Below, one piece after another: positions 9,501 through 19,140 of a DNA stretch of 64,000 bases. Under the pieces are notes generated by a model. The model was not told the DNA's origin, did not search any database, and saw only the letters and a list, made by a program, of their open reading frames with translations. Origin of the DNA: Rhodopila globiformis (GTDB lineage Bacteria; Pseudomonadota; Alphaproteobacteria; Acetobacterales; Acetobacteraceae); assembly GCF_002937115.1 (NCBI RefSeq), contig NZ_NHRY01000277.1:1-64000 (forward strand), written 5' to 3'. How positions within the stretch are numbered: position 1 is the stretch's first letter; every line of letters starts with the position of its first letter. The position numbers and the translations under genes are program-made.

Positions 9501-10271
9501 TCAGCGCGTCGCGACGATGAACAGCCGGGGGAAGGGCAGCAGGACCGAACCGTCTGCCTGCGGCGGATAGGCCAGGGCGATCGCGTCCCGGTACTCCGCC
9601 AGGAAAGCGGCGGCTTCGGCGGTGTCGAGCGGGGCCAGGAATGGCCGCAGCCCGCTGCCCTTGAACCACTCGACCACCGCATCCGGGCCGTCGGCGAGCA
9701 CATGATGATAAGTGGTCAGCCACACATCCACCCGTTCGGCCTGTGGCTTCAGCAGCGCATAGTAGTAAGCGGCGCCGAGCCGGGGCGTGCGCGAGGCGGC
9801 TGCACCGGCCAGCTTCTCCGCCCAGGGACCACGCGCCGCGACCTTCCGCATCAGGCAGTGCGCCGGCTCGTCAAGGTTGTCCGGCATCTGCACGGCCAAA
9901 CAGCCGCCGGCTCCCAGCTTGCCGATCAGCCTTGGCATCAGCGTGCTGTGGCCTGGAACCCACTGCAGGACCGCGTTGGCCAGGATCAGGTCGTACGGAC
10001 CGGGATCATTCCACGTGCTGATGTCGGCCAGATCGAACCGCAGATCCGGCAGCCGCTTGCGCGCGGCCTCGATCATGTCGGGCGAGCTGTCCAGGCCGGC
10101 GATTGCGGCACCCGGAAAGCGGGCGGCCAGCACCTCGGTGGAATTGCCCGGGCCGCACCCCAGGTCCACCATGCGTCCGCACTGCGCCGGGTCCACCGCA
10201 TGCAGCAGGTCGCGGACGGGACGGGTGCGTTCTGCCTCGAACTGCGTGTATTGCCGGGCGGACCAGGTCAT
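9501..10271 (-). CDS. tam: Trans-aconitate 2-methyltransferase
   Basis: 256 residues from the ATG at 10271, chosen for the strong GGAGGAGC site directly before it. This is a class I SAM-dependent methyltransferase with motif [16 protein letters not shown] (about 35-49), an acidic strand end ([12 protein letters not shown]), and [18 protein letters not shown] typical of Tam. Members methylate trans-aconitate, an inhibitor of aconitase. The distal region contains [11 protein letters not shown] and the family-like C-terminus. It is convergent with serB, with about 40 bp between the stops. Confidence 0.88.
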   Translation of the reverse strand: MTWSARQYTQFEAERTRPVRDLLHAVDPAQCGRMVDLGCGPGNSTEVLAARFPGAAIAGLDSSPDMIEAARKRLPDLRFDLADISTWNDPGPYDLILANAVLQWVPGHSTLMPRLIGKLGAGGCLAVQMPDNLDEPAHCLMRKVAARGPWAEKLAGAAASRTPRLGAAYYYALLKPQAERVDVWLTTYHHVLADGPDAVVEWFKGSGLRPFLAPLDTAEAAAFLAEYRDAIALAYPPQADGSVLLPFPRLFIVATR

Positions 10272-10324
10272 TGCTCCTCCGTCACGGGGTGTCTCGGCCA
10301 TCTGCGCTTTAACGGCGGGGGTAG

Positions 10325-10412
10325 ATGGCCGGGACGCGCCCGGCCATGACGGTGAGAGAACGGCCGCGGCGCCAAATCCTTCTCCAGCGGTCGTCCTATC
10401 CTGATACGCATG
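10325..10412. repeat. REP-like palindrome plus half of a composite repeat
   Basis: Positions 10325-10347 form a near-perfect palindrome of the ATGGCCGGG...CCCGGCCAT type. The following stretch (about 10373-10412), with TTCTCCAG then ATCCTGATACG, matches the outer arms of the nested palindrome at 37107-37310. It lies between tam and htrA. Confidence 0.7.
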
Positions 10413-10497
10413 GGGACATGCCCGCCCATGACGAGGGGGCGGGAATCTCGCTCCACCCGCCGATGCCTTGACGCCTGAAGGCCGGTTCCGTCCTTCG

Positions 10498-12033
10498 TTA
10501 ACCCGGCTGCTTGGTCTTCGACAGCGACAGCGGCACGTACTGCGTGCTGCCCTCCCGCTGGATCAGCATCAGCACGAACTTGCGGTCCGCCTTGCGCGCG
10601 GCATCGACCTGCTTCTGGATGTCGGCCGGGCTGGACACGTCACCCTGCTGCACCTCCATGATCACGTCGCCCGGCCGCAGGCCCCGATCCGCCGCCGCGG
10701 TGTTCGGGGCGACGTCGGTGATCACCACGCCCTTCTGGTCCGAATTAAGCTGGAACTTGTCCCGCAGGTCCTGGTTCAGCGGCGCGACCTTCAGCCCGAG
10801 GCCGCTGATGTCCGTCGTCTGCGTCGCATCCGGCTTGGCGCCCGAGTCAACTGCGGCAAGCTGCGTGTCCGCCGGCCGCTCGGCCAGCGTCGCGTCCAGC
10901 GTGATCTGCTTGCCGTCGCGCCACAGCACCACCGGAACCTGCTTGCCGACTTCGGAATCGGCGACGATGCGCGGCAGATTGTGCATCTCCTTCACGTCCT
11001 GGCCGCCGAACTTCAGGATGATGTCGCCGGCGTGGATCTTCGCCTTGTCGGCCGGGCCGCCATCGGTGACGCCGGCGACCATCGCCCCTTCGGCATCCTT
11101 CAGCCCCAGGCTTTCGGCGATATCCGGCGTCACCTGCTGGATCTTCACCCCCAGCCAGCCGCGCCGCGGGTGCCCGTACTCCTTCAACTGCATGACGATG
11201 ATCTTCGCCATGTTCGACGGGATCGAGAAGCCAATGCCGATCGACCCGCCGGACGGCGAGAAGATCGCCGTGTTGATGCCGATGACCTGCCCGTCCATGT
11301 TGAACAGCGGCCCACCGGAGTTGCCGCGGTTGATCGCCGCGTCGGTCTGGATGAAGTCGTCGTACTGGCCCTGGTGGATGTCGCGTCCGCGGGCCGAGAC
11401 GATGCCCGCCGTCACCGTGCCGCCCAGGCCGAACGGATTGCCGATGGCCAGCACCCAGTCGCCGACGCGCGACTGCGAGGAGTCACCGAACGCCACCGTC
11501 GGCAGCGGCTTGTCGGACTTCACCTTCAGCAGGGCGATGTCGCCGCTTTCGTCGCGCCCCACGATCGTGGCCTTCAGGGTGGTGTTGTCCTGCAGCGTGA
11601 CGGAAACCTCGTCGGCGCCTTCGATGACGTGGTTGTTGGTGACGATGTAGCCGGACGGATCAATGATGAAGCCCGATCCGAGGCTCTGCGCCCGCCGCTC
11701 GGGCCGCGGCTGGTCGTTGCCGCCCCCGGGGCCGCCCTGGCCCTGGTGGTTGCGGTTGAGGAAGTCCTTGAAGAACTGCTCGAACGGCGAGCCGGGCGGG
11801 AACATCGGGATTTCCGGGCCGGCGCCGGGGCCGCCGTTCCTGGCGACAATGGTCTGGCTCGAGGAGACGTTGACCACCGCCGGCAGCAGCCTGGCGGCCA
11901 GGTCGGCGAAGCTGTCGGGCGCCGGACGGGCCGCGGCGGCGGGCACCAGCGGCAGGAACGGCAGCGGGGTCACCATCGCGAAGGAGACACCCAGCAAGGC
12001 AGCACGGGCAACGGTCGAGCGGAACAGGCGCAT
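10498..12033 (-). CDS. htrA: Periplasmic Do-family serine protease (HtrA/DegP-like)
   Basis: 511 residues from the ATG at 12033, which has an AGGAAA ribosome site; the longer open frame upstream is not protein-like. An N-terminal signal sequence (about 1-35) is followed by the trypsin-like domain with His in [10 protein letters not shown], Asp in [11 protein letters not shown] and Ser in RGNSGGPLF. Two PDZ domains follow, the first beginning near [10 protein letters not shown] and the second near the GLKVAPLNQ block. An acidic/Pro/Gln-rich insert precedes the protease core. It acts in envelope protein quality control. It is 148 bp downstream of hflC on the same strand, the common hflK-hflC-protease order. 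Confidence 0.93.
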   Translation of the reverse strand: MRLFRSTVARAALLGVSFAMVTPLPFLPLVPAAAARPAPDSFADLAARLLPAVVNVSSSQTIVARNGGPGAGPEIPMFPPGSPFEQFFKDFLNRNHQGQGGPGGGNDQPRPERRAQSLGSGFIIDPSGYIVTNNHVIEGADEVSVTLQDNTTLKATIVGRDESGDIALLKVKSDKPLPTVAFGDSSQSRVGDWVLAIGNPFGLGGTVTAGIVSARGRDIHQGQYDDFIQTDAAINRGNSGGPLFNMDGQVIGINTAIFSPSGGSIGIGFSIPSNMAKIIVMQLKEYGHPRRGWLGVKIQQVTPDIAESLGLKDAEGAMVAGVTDGGPADKAKIHAGDIILKFGGQDVKEMHNLPRIVADSEVGKQVPVVLWRDGKQITLDATLAERPADTQLAAVDSGAKPDATQTTDISGLGLKVAPLNQDLRDKFQLNSDQKGVVITDVAPNTAAADRGLRPGDVIMEVQQGDVSSPADIQKQVDAARKADRKFVLMLIQREGSTQYVPLSLSKTKQPG

Positions 12034-12181
12034 GATCAGGTTTCCTGGCGTATGGGCCGCATATGGTCCGGAAGGTCCGGGACGGCAACTTCTCTTGCAA
12101 AAGTCATGAACTGCAAATCTGCGATTCCTGTCGGGCGGCGTCAGGGACCGCACGGCCTGCGCGGCCCCTGCGCGACAGACG

Positions 12182-13060
12182 CTACTTGGGCGCGGCTGCC
12201 GGGGGCGCTTGCAGGTAGTGCAGATAGTCATTGTCCGGCGTCACCACGAGTCTGGCTGAACCGGTAGCAAAGATATCATGATATCCCTGTAAGGTGCGCC
12301 AGATCGAGAAAAATCCGGGGTCCTGGCCGAACGACTGGGCATAGATGCGGGTCGCCTCCGCCTCGCCCTCGCCACGCAGGTTGTCGGCCGTCGCGCGGGC
12401 GTCGGCCAGCAGCACGGTGCGGTCGCGCTCGGCGTCGGCACGGATGCGCAGGGAGGCTTCGGCGCCCTCGGCGCGGGCCTGGGCGGCGATGCGCTGACGC
12501 TCCGACTGCATCCGCGACAGGATCGCGTCCGTGTTCTCCTTCGGCAAATCGGCCCGCCGGATGCGCACGTCGATGATGGAAACGCCGAAGTTCTGCATCT
12601 CGGTGTTCACCTGCCCGCGGATCGCCGCCATGATCCGCTCGCGGTCCGCCGACAGCACGTCGAGCAGCTTGTGGTTGCCCATGACGCGCCGCAGGCTGCC
12701 GGTGACGACCGAGTTCAGCCGCCCGCGGATATTCTCCGAAACCGGGCCGATGGCCTGGTAGAAACGCAGCGGGTCGCTGATGCGGAACACCGTGACGGCA
12801 TCGACGATCAGGCGCCGCTGGTCGCCCAGGATCACCTCCTCGCCGGGTAGCTCGACGGCCTGCAGGCGACGGTCGAAGGGAATGATGTCCTGGATGATGG
12901 GCAGCTTGACGTGCAGGCCGGGCTGCTCAATCGGGCGCACCACCTCGCCGAACTGCACCACCAGCACCTGCTCGGTCTGCGACACCGTGAACAGGCTGCC
13001 GGCGGCGAGGATGATCACGATCACCAGGGCGGCAATGCCGGGGATGATGACGCGGTTCAT
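12182..13060 (-). CDS. hflC: FtsH modulator HflC (SPFH/prohibitin-like)
   Basis: A 292-residue membrane-anchored SPFH protein. It has one N-terminal transmembrane helix (about 7-26), then the band-7 domain (EQVLVVQFGEVVRPIEQPGLHVKLP split across the first strands) and a long Ala/Arg/Glu-rich coiled-coil C-terminus. With HflK it forms a periplasmic cage around the FtsH protease and controls its activity. It overlaps hflK by 4 bp (ATGA), indicating coupled translation. Confidence 0.95.
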   Translation of the reverse strand: MNRVIIPGIAALVIVIILAAGSLFTVSQTEQVLVVQFGEVVRPIEQPGLHVKLPIIQDIIPFDRRLQAVELPGEEVILGDQRRLIVDAVTVFRISDPLRFYQAIGPVSENIRGRLNSVVTGSLRRVMGNHKLLDVLSADRERIMAAIRGQVNTEMQNFGVSIIDVRIRRADLPKENTDAILSRMQSERQRIAAQARAEGAEASLRIRADAERDRTVLLADARATADNLRGEGEAEATRIYAQSFGQDPGFFSIWRTLQGYHDIFATGSARLVVTPDNDYLHYLQAPPAAAPK

Positions 13061-14514
13061 TGAATGCCTCCCGCGCTGGCGGCCGCGGCGGGTGCCGGCG
13101 CTGCGCCGGGTGTTGCCCTGGGCGTGGCCTTGAGCGGGGGCGGAATGCTCAGCGGCAGGAAGGGCACCAGGCCCTTCAGCTTGTCATCCACCACCAGGGT
13201 CTGGCTGTGACTCAGGACATCCTTCATCGTGTCCAGGTACATGCGCCGCAGCGTCACGTCCTTCGCCGTCTCGTAGGCTTTCAGCACGCTGTTGAAGCGC
13301 TGCGTCTCGCCGGTGGCCTGCGCCACCGTGGCGGCCTTGGCGGCCTGGCCTTCGGCGACGACGCGCGCGGCGTCGCCGCGGGCGCGCGGGACGATGTCGT
13401 TGCGGTAGGCCTCGGCCTCGTTGCGCATGCGCTCGGCGTCGGTGTTGGCCCGCTGCACGTCGCGGAAGCTCTCGATGACCGCCGCCGGCGGATCGACCTT
13501 CTGCAACTGCACCTGGGTGATCTCCACGCCGGCCTTGTAGCGGTCGAGGATCTCCTGCGTCTGCTTCCGGACGTCGGATTCGATCTGGGCGCGCAACTGG
13601 GTCAGCGCCGGCTGGATCGGGGTGCGGCCGATGACCTCGCGGATCGAGCTTTCGGCGATGGCGCGGACCAGGCCCTCGGGGTTGGCGGTATTGAACAGGA
13701 AGGCGGCCGCGTCGCTGATCCGCCAGAACACGGTCAGGTCGATGTCGATGATGTTCTCGTCGCCGGTCAGCATCTGGCTTTCGGCCAGCACGTCGCCGCC
13801 GGGTTCGAGCGCAGTGCCGGAGCGGAAGCCGATCTCGGTGCGGTTGATACGGGTGACGGTGGGCTGGGACACGGTTTCGATCGGCCAGGGCAGGTGCCAG
13901 TGCAGGCCGGGGGGCGTCCAGTAGCTGTAGGCGCCGAAGCGCATTACCACGCCTTCCTCGTCGGGCTGCACGAGATAGAAGCCGCTGCCCACCCAAAGGG
14001 CGGCGAGCAGCAGCAGGATCAGGCCGATGCCGCGTCCGCTGACGAAGTACCCGAACAGTCCGCCGGGCCCGCCACCCGGGGAGCCGCCGCGGCCGCCGCC
14101 GAACCCGCCGCCCAGGATGCCACGGATGAATGCCTGCGCCTGGTCGATCAGCTTGTCGAGGTCGGGTCCGCCGCCGGGCCCGCCGCCGAACGGGCCGCCG
14201 GGACCACTGCCGAAGGGGCCGCCGCCGAACGGTCCGCCACCGAACGGCCCGCCGCCGCCCTGGCCGCCGCCCCCTTGGCCGCCGCCTCCTTGGCTGCCTA
14301 CTTGGCTGCCTGGCCGCTGGTCGCGCTCGGGCCCGCCGTCCGATGAGCCGCCCGATTGCCCGCCTGATTGCTCGCCTGGCCTGCGCGACCCGCGATCATC
14401 GCCGCTGCCCCAGGGACCCGGGATTGGCTTGCCGGATGGCTTGTTGTCGCCGTCGCCGCCTGAAGACCCTGGCGGATTGCCCCATGGACCGGAACCGCCG
14501 CTATTCCAAGGCAT
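13057..14514 (-). CDS. hflK: FtsH modulator HflK with long Gly/Pro-rich N-terminus
   Basis: 485 residues. The N-terminal ~125 residues are a strongly biased Gly/Ser/Pro/Gln tract with repeated GGGPFGGG-like units, longer than usual for HflK. A transmembrane helix follows (about 167-187), then the band-7 domain starting at YLVQPDEEGVVMRFG and the heptad-rich C-terminal region. The C-terminus is again Pro/Ala-rich. It pairs with HflC in a membrane cage around FtsH. The gene is divergent from apbC/mrp; the 148-bp gap holds both promoters. Confidence 0.93.
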   Translation of the reverse strand: MPWNSGGSGPWGNPPGSSGGDGDNKPSGKPIPGPWGSGDDRGSRRPGEQSGGQSGGSSDGGPERDQRPGSQVGSQGGGGQGGGGQGGGGPFGGGPFGGGPFGSGPGGPFGGGPGGGPDLDKLIDQAQAFIRGILGGGFGGGRGGSPGGGPGGLFGYFVSGRGIGLILLLLAALWVGSGFYLVQPDEEGVVMRFGAYSYWTPPGLHWHLPWPIETVSQPTVTRINRTEIGFRSGTALEPGGDVLAESQMLTGDENIIDIDLTVFWRISDAAAFLFNTANPEGLVRAIAESSIREVIGRTPIQPALTQLRAQIESDVRKQTQEILDRYKAGVEITQVQLQKVDPPAAVIESFRDVQRANTDAERMRNEAEAYRNDIVPRARGDAARVVAEGQAAKAATVAQATGETQRFNSVLKAYETAKDVTLRRMYLDTMKDVLSHSQTLVVDDKLKGLVPFLPLSIPPPLKATPRATPGAAPAPAAAASAGGIQ

Positions 14515-14662
14515 GCTGAACGAAGGCTCCTGTAAAACCGCCCGGCGCGCGAGCCGTTGGCGGAAGCGGTGTTATGCGCCATATCCGTCTGGACAGGCGC
14601 TCGCGACGTGGTGCTTATCCGCTGGCCGTGTCATCTTTGCAAGATAAAGGGTTTGTTCAACC

Positions 14663-15784
14663 ATGGCCGAGATTTCACAGGAAGCCCTGCGCGCGGCATT
14701 GTGCGCGGTCAAGGACCCGGCCTCCGGACAGGACATCGTGTCCGCCGGCCTGCTGGAGAGCATCGAGGTGCGGGACAGCCTGGTACAGGCGACCCTGCTG
14801 ACCGATCGCGCCCACGCCGCGGCCATGGAGCCGGTGCGGCGTGAAGCCGAGGCCGTGCTGTGTGGCCAGCCGGGCGTGACCAACGCCACCGTGATCCTGA
14901 CCGCGCACCGGCCGCAACCGGCGGCGCCCGCCGCGGGTCGTGGTCCTGCCGCGCCGGCGGCGAAACATGCGCCTGCCGCGAAGCCGGCGCTGCTGCCGGA
15001 GGTGAAGGCGATCGTCGCCGTGGCATCGGGCAAGGGCGGCGTCGGCAAATCCACCGTTGCGGTGAACCTGGCGGTGTCGCTGGCCCGCCAGGGCCACACC
15101 GTCGGCTTGCTCGACGCCGACATCTACGGTCCCAGCCTGCCGCGGATGCTCGGTCTGAACCGCAAGCCGGAGGTGCGCGGCGACCGGATGATCCCGCTGC
15201 AGGCCTGGGGCCTGTCCTGCATGTCCATCGGCTTCCTGGTGGACGAGGAGACGCCGATGATCTGGCGCGGCCCGATGGTGATGGGCGCGCTGGAGCAGAT
15301 GATGGGGCAGGTGGCCTGGGGAAAGCTGGACATCCTGGTGGTGGACATGCCGCCCGGCACCGGCGACGCGCAGCTGACCATGGCGCAGCGGGTGGCGCTG
15401 ACCGGCGCGGTGATCGTCTCCACGCCGCAGGACATCGCCCTGATCGACGCCCGCCGCGGCGTGCGGATGTTCGAGAAGACCCAGGTGCCGGTGCTGGGCC
15501 TGGTGGAGAACATGAGCTTCTTCTGCTGCCCGAACTGCGGCCACCGCTCCGACATCTTCGGCCACGGCGGGGCGAAGGCCGAGGCGGCGCGGCTGGGCAC
15601 CGAGTTCCTGGGCGAGATCCCCCTGCTGCTGGATATCCGCACGGCCGCCGACGCCGGCCAGCCGATCGCCGCCGCGGCGCCGGACAGCGAGGCGGCGAAA
15701 GCCTATGACGCGCTGGCCAGGCGGGTGTGGGACAAAGTGTCCGGCGCGGCGGTGCGCAGCGGGCCGCGGATTGTCATCGAGTGA
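14663..15784 (+). CDS. apbC: Mrp/ApbC family iron-sulfur cluster carrier ATPase
   Basis: 373 residues. An N-terminal MIP18/DUF59-like domain (about 1-80) is followed by an Ala/Pro-rich linker, then the deviant Walker A GKGGVGKSTVAVN at about 123-135. Switch-like segments (LDADIYGPSLPRML, VVDMPPGTGDAQLT) follow. The CxxC pair in FFCCPNCGHRSD binds the Fe-S cluster shared across the dimer. It delivers Fe-S clusters to apo-proteins. The DUF29 gene begins right after its stop. Confidence 0.94.
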   Translation: MAEISQEALRAALCAVKDPASGQDIVSAGLLESIEVRDSLVQATLLTDRAHAAAMEPVRREAEAVLCGQPGVTNATVILTAHRPQPAAPAAGRGPAAPAAKHAPAAKPALLPEVKAIVAVASGKGGVGKSTVAVNLAVSLARQGHTVGLLDADIYGPSLPRMLGLNRKPEVRGDRMIPLQAWGLSCMSIGFLVDEETPMIWRGPMVMGALEQMMGQVAWGKLDILVVDMPPGTGDAQLTMAQRVALTGAVIVSTPQDIALIDARRGVRMFEKTQVPVLGLVENMSFFCCPNCGHRSDIFGHGGAKAEAARLGTEFLGEIPLLLDIRTAADAGQPIAAAAPDSEAAKAYDALARRVWDKVSGAAVRSGPRIVIE

Positions 15785-15813
15785 TCGCCGCGCCTGTGGT
15801 ATCTGTTCAGGTC

Positions 15814-16335
15814 ATGCCAGACGATCCGGATTCGGGCCAGTACAAGCGGGACTTCATCACCTGGGCCATGAGCCAGGCCCAGGCGCTGCGGGCGATGCGC
15901 GGCGTGACGCTGAACCGCGAGGAGCGCTCGACCGACCTGCTGCGCGCGATCGACTGGGACCATCTGGCGGCCGAGATCGAAGGCCTCGCCCACAGGCAGC
16001 GCCAGGACCTGGCGCATGGCCTGGGCGTCGTCGTCGAGCACCTCGTCCGGCTTGAGTTCAGCCCGGCGTGGGAGCCGCGCGCCGATTGGATCGCCACGCT
16101 GCGGGCGGAGCGCGATCGCGCGGCAGCGATCCTGCGCCAGAGCCCGTCGCTGCGGCCGGAGGTGGCGGCCATGATGCAGACCGGCAATGATGAGGCCGTC
16201 AGCGTTGCCGCCGACTGGCTGGAACGGCAGGGCGCCACGGCCGAGGCGATGGAGGCCCGGATGCGGCGCTTCGGCACGGGTTATCATCCGGATCAGGTGC
16301 TTGGCGCCTGGATCCCGATCCCGTCGGCGGGCTAG
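15814..16335 (+). CDS. DUF29 family protein
   Basis: About 173 residues from the ATG at 15814; a GTG at 15781 overlapping the apbC stop is an in-frame alternative. The helical pattern YKRDFITWAMSQAQALRAM, then LAAEIEGLAHRQRQDLAHGL and the LEFSPAWEPRADWIATLRAER block, matches DUF29. These are small helical proteins common in alphaproteobacteria and cyanobacteria, with no established function. It may be co-transcribed with apbC. Confidence 0.8.
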   Translation: MPDDPDSGQYKRDFITWAMSQAQALRAMRGVTLNREERSTDLLRAIDWDHLAAEIEGLAHRQRQDLAHGLGVVVEHLVRLEFSPAWEPRADWIATLRAERDRAAAILRQSPSLRPEVAAMMQTGNDEAVSVAADWLERQGATAEAMEARMRRFGTGYHPDQVLGAWIPIPSAG

Positions 16336-16498
16336 AACTGCCCATCAGAGATTCAGCCTCCGTTCCCCCCAGCCATTGCGAATCTTGGCAGGCCGAAAGG
16401 CAAAGGACGCTGCGTAACGGTCTGGTGGGGTCGCGTCTGCCAGCGAGCGGTGGCTGGGTTGAAAGCAGTGCAAGGCGGGTCAAGGCGACGGCGGCGTG

Positions 16499-16586
16499 TG
16501 GATTGGCTACCGGCTTTAGCACGGAGTGAACGAAGGACCGCCGAGGGCCACGAAGGGTGTGAACGAGTCAGGAGATGAAACGCCGC
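16499..16586. repeat. GxxExxY-associated flank, copy 1
   Basis: This stretch (GGATTGGCTACCGG, then GAAGGACC, then GGGTGTGAACGAG, then GATGAAACGCCGC) is repeated in inverse orientation at 37770-37859. Here it covers the 3' end and downstream side of the GxxExxY pseudogene. The second copy is therefore probably the scar of another GxxExxY locus. Confidence 0.6.
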
Positions 16587-16961
16587 AGGCCGTCCTGCGG
16601 GCGGGTAGCGTTGAAATCCATCAGCAGCCCAATGCGGATGTAGCTCATGCGCAGGTAAGTCAGGACCCGGGCGTCGTGCGCCGGCAGCAGCGTGGCGGCG
16701 GACAAGGCAGCGCTAAGGCGTGCTTCAATGAAGCCCAATGCCCTGAGAACGAACACCGGCGTCCGCTACCAGGATGCCGGCGCGGAAGCCGAGCGACAGC
16801 GGCTGGCCTTGATACATCACAGGCAGCCCGGCCTCCCGCTGGAACGGAATGCCGGCTTGCGCCAGTTCATCGCACAGGCGGGCGGCATACGCAGATCCGA
16901 GCAGGCCCAGGCCGATGGTGCGATGAACATCAATCGCCAGCCCAATGACGCGGCTGGTCAT
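16568..16961 (-). pseudogene. GxxExxY family protein, broken, with foreign 73-bp patch
   Basis: The N-terminal half (MTSRVIGLAIDVHRTIGLGL onward, to GFRAGILVAD) and the C-terminal half (LLPAHDARVLTYLRMS to DGLRRFIS) both match GxxExxY proteins but lie in different frames. Between them, 16692-16764 is not GxxExxY sequence. It matches the epimerase stump at 20542-20614 at about 62 of 73 positions by hand count, and the peptide ALGFIEARLSAALSAAT mirrors ASGFIGARLDAALSAAT. The conserved Glu of the name motif is also lost (GLLGSAY). The gene is therefore dead, with a short tract swapped in from an epimerase gene. Confidence 0.75.
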
Positions 16962-16979
16962 GTCCCGGGATGCCAGCAA

Positions 16980-17303
16980 GGTCCGGTCTCCGTGGTCCTT
17001 TGTGGCCCTCCGCTTTCTCCGTGTTAAAAATTACGGAAGGACGAACAGGCACGGACGGTGCCGGGTGGCGTCGGTCCACACGCCGCAGACAGCCCCCATC
17101 CCCCAGCCCATGCCAACCGCGGCGCCCCGAAAGACAGAAGGCCTTTCCCCACGTCCAATAGCAGCGGCAATCCCGGCGACCGATACTGGTGGGTCACTTG
17201 GCTCGGAACAAGCCATACTGTGCCCGGCTGCTCGCTTCCCGCAGTTGCCGCCGGGACATCAATTGCCTCAACCAGGCTGGCACAGTCCAAGCCAGGTGAC
17301 CCG
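16980..17303. other. Intergenic stretch, no gene recognised
   Basis: This stretch lies between the GxxExxY pseudogene and the ExeA-like ATPase gene. Near 16980-17030 it carries a TCCGTGGTCCTTTGTGG-type tract of the kind found beside GxxExxY genes. The remainder has only short unsupported frames and no obvious hairpin. Confidence 0.5.
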
Positions 17304-18665
17304 CTAGCGGTCCTTGTCCGCACCTCGCCTCTCGGCGCGCCTGGTCAGCGCCTCGGCTTGCGCGTCGCCAAGCACCGCAGACTTCTGGTACCACGCCATT
17401 GCCCGGGCCAGATCGGGCCTTACGCCCTGCGCCGCGCCGAGCGAGAGGTATTCGGGATCGTAGGTCCGTCCCATCGCCAGCGCGGCGCGTGCGCTGCCTG
17501 CCTCGGCGGCGCGCTGGAACAGTAGCCGCGCGGCGGCGAGGTCGCCTAGCGCGACGAACTCCTCGCCGCGTTTCAGCAGGGCCGCCATCACGTCGGGCGG
17601 CAGGGTTTCCGGCGTCCTGGCCCGCGGCGGAGGCGCCGCTGCCGACGCATGCGTGCCGGGCGACGCCGGTGGCTGCACCTGCGCCGGTGAGGGCGTCGCC
17701 GCCGGCTGACCGTGGCGGTCGGACAGGGCCTTGAACAGGAACGTCGCCATGCCGACGGCAAGCAGCGCGATGGCGACGGCAGACAGGATACGCGCTGCGA
17801 GGCTGGCCTGGACCGCCGCCGCTGGCCTGGGCTGGTGGCCAATGGGCCTGGCGGTGGCGGCAACGGTCCTGGCGGTGATGCGGACATCGCCGCGCACGAA
17901 GCCGGCGGTGAACGCCGCCTCCATCTGGCGATTGATGGCGCCGGGCAGGCCACCTGACCGGGCGATGATCTGCCGCAACGCATCTGGCGCGATCAGCCGA
18001 CGGGTCGTCCCACCGGACATCCACAGCAGCCGCTCGATATACTGCCGGGACTCCGACAAGCCGATCGGCGACAGCCGCACCGAGGTCCGTGCGAGGCCGG
18101 CAAGTTCGCCGAACTCCGGCCGCGGCGGCGCCGCGGCAATGTCGGCCGTGCTGGTCGCGACGACGGCAATGCCGCTTGCCTCGGTGGAGGGCTGCAGCAG
18201 CCGCAGCAGCAATTGCAGGGCGTCCGGCGGCAGCAGGTCGACGTCGTCGAGCAGCAAAGCCTTGCGCGGCGGTGACAGGATGGCGTGAACCGGCTCGACG
18301 GCTGTCGCCTCCGGATCGGCCCCGCCGGGCAGCGCCGCGGTGAAAGCCGCAAGCGTCACCCGGCCGTTTGGCGGGCGCATGACCCGGATCACCGGCATGC
18401 CCGATTCGGCGGCGACGTCGCCGGCGGCACGCAGCGTCTCGGTCTTGCCGACGCCCTCCGCGCCAAGCAGCAGGATAAGGCCGCTGCCGTTCATCATATG
18501 GTCGACCAGCAACTCGAAGCAGCGCCGGTGGGACGCGAACAGGATATAATTGGCGGCGTCGGCGTCCTTGCCGAAGGGCGGCTTCGACAGTCCATACAGG
18601 TCGAGATAGCTCGCCGGCGCAGCCGCATCGGTGGGCGGGGCTGCCGCCTTCGGCGCGGCTGTCAT
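17304..18665 (-). CDS. ExeA-like AAA ATPase with C-terminal Sel1/TPR repeats
   Basis: About 453 residues from the ATG at 18665; in-frame starts at 18686 and 18722 are possible. It opens with YLDLYGLSKPPFGK, the signature of ExeA/GspA-type ATPases. Walker A GAEGVGKTE and Walker B LLLDDVDLLP follow, then the AAA lid. One transmembrane helix (ILSAVAIALLAVGMATFLF) is followed by Pro/Ala-rich sequence and at least one Sel1-like repeat (DLARAMAWYQKSAVLGDAQAE). Such ATPases accompany polysaccharide-export/exosortase loci, which fits its place at the downstream end of this exopolysaccharide cluster. Peptidoglycan binding or energising of assembly is inferred. Confidence 0.8.
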   Translation of the reverse strand: MTAAPKAAAPPTDAAAPASYLDLYGLSKPPFGKDADAANYILFASHRRCFELLVDHMMNGSGLILLLGAEGVGKTETLRAAGDVAAESGMPVIRVMRPPNGRVTLAAFTAALPGGADPEATAVEPVHAILSPPRKALLLDDVDLLPPDALQLLLRLLQPSTEASGIAVVATSTADIAAAPPRPEFGELAGLARTSVRLSPIGLSESRQYIERLLWMSGGTTRRLIAPDALRQIIARSGGLPGAINRQMEAAFTAGFVRGDVRITARTVAATARPIGHQPRPAAAVQASLAARILSAVAIALLAVGMATFLFKALSDRHGQPAATPSPAQVQPPASPGTHASAAAPPPRARTPETLPPDVMAALLKRGEEFVALGDLAAARLLFQRAAEAGSARAALAMGRTYDPEYLSLGAAQGVRPDLARAMAWYQKSAVLGDAQAEALTRRAERRGADKDR

Positions 18666-18770
18666 CAAACCTGATGGTCGGCGCATATCACAACCTGCGT
18701 AGCTGTGCGGTCTTGAGCACAAATCCGCACTGCTGGCAGCCTGTCAGCTTAATGATCACGCCGACGTGAA

Positions 18771-19080
18771 TTAGCGGAAGGCGACACGCCGGCCGATGCG
18801 GTGCCCGCCATAGGCGCCGTCCCGCCGCACCACCGCCTCGATGCCGATCTGGTTTGGTGCCAGCACCAGGCTTGCCGTCCCGCGCTCGGCCAGGCGGCCG
18901 CGTTCAGCCCGTGCCGCCGCCTGACACGCGGGGCCGATCGGTATCCGGCGGGCTGTGCAGGGCAGGATTGACGACCTCGCCCTGGTTCAGCGCCTGCACC
19001 GCGTCGTCGGGTTCCGGGCCGCCGGGTTCGAGCGACCGGATGCTCCTGCCGCAGCGTGCCAGTCGCAGCGCGAGGCTCAT
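18771..19080 (-). pseudogene. Frameshifted small ORF, unidentified
   Basis: One frame runs from an ATG at 19080 (MSLALRLARCG to VVNPALHSPPDTDRP) and stops. A second frame continues as CQAAARAERGRLAERG and ends with IGIEAVVRRDGAYGGHRI and a stop at 18771. Both halves look protein-like (balanced composition, strand-helix pattern), so one gene with a frameshift is likely. I cannot name the family. It lies between the GT4 gene and the ExeA-like ATPase. Confidence 0.35.
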
Positions 19081-19140
19081 GCCGGCCCGCCGCCGGCGAT
19101 GCGGACGTCCGCCCGCAGCGCGGCGCTCTGAGCGACGTCG

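Noticed and set aside
10468-12267. 599-residue plus-strand frame opposite htrA
   Set aside because: Composition is that of an antisense shadow; the protease on the minus strand has full catalytic motifs.
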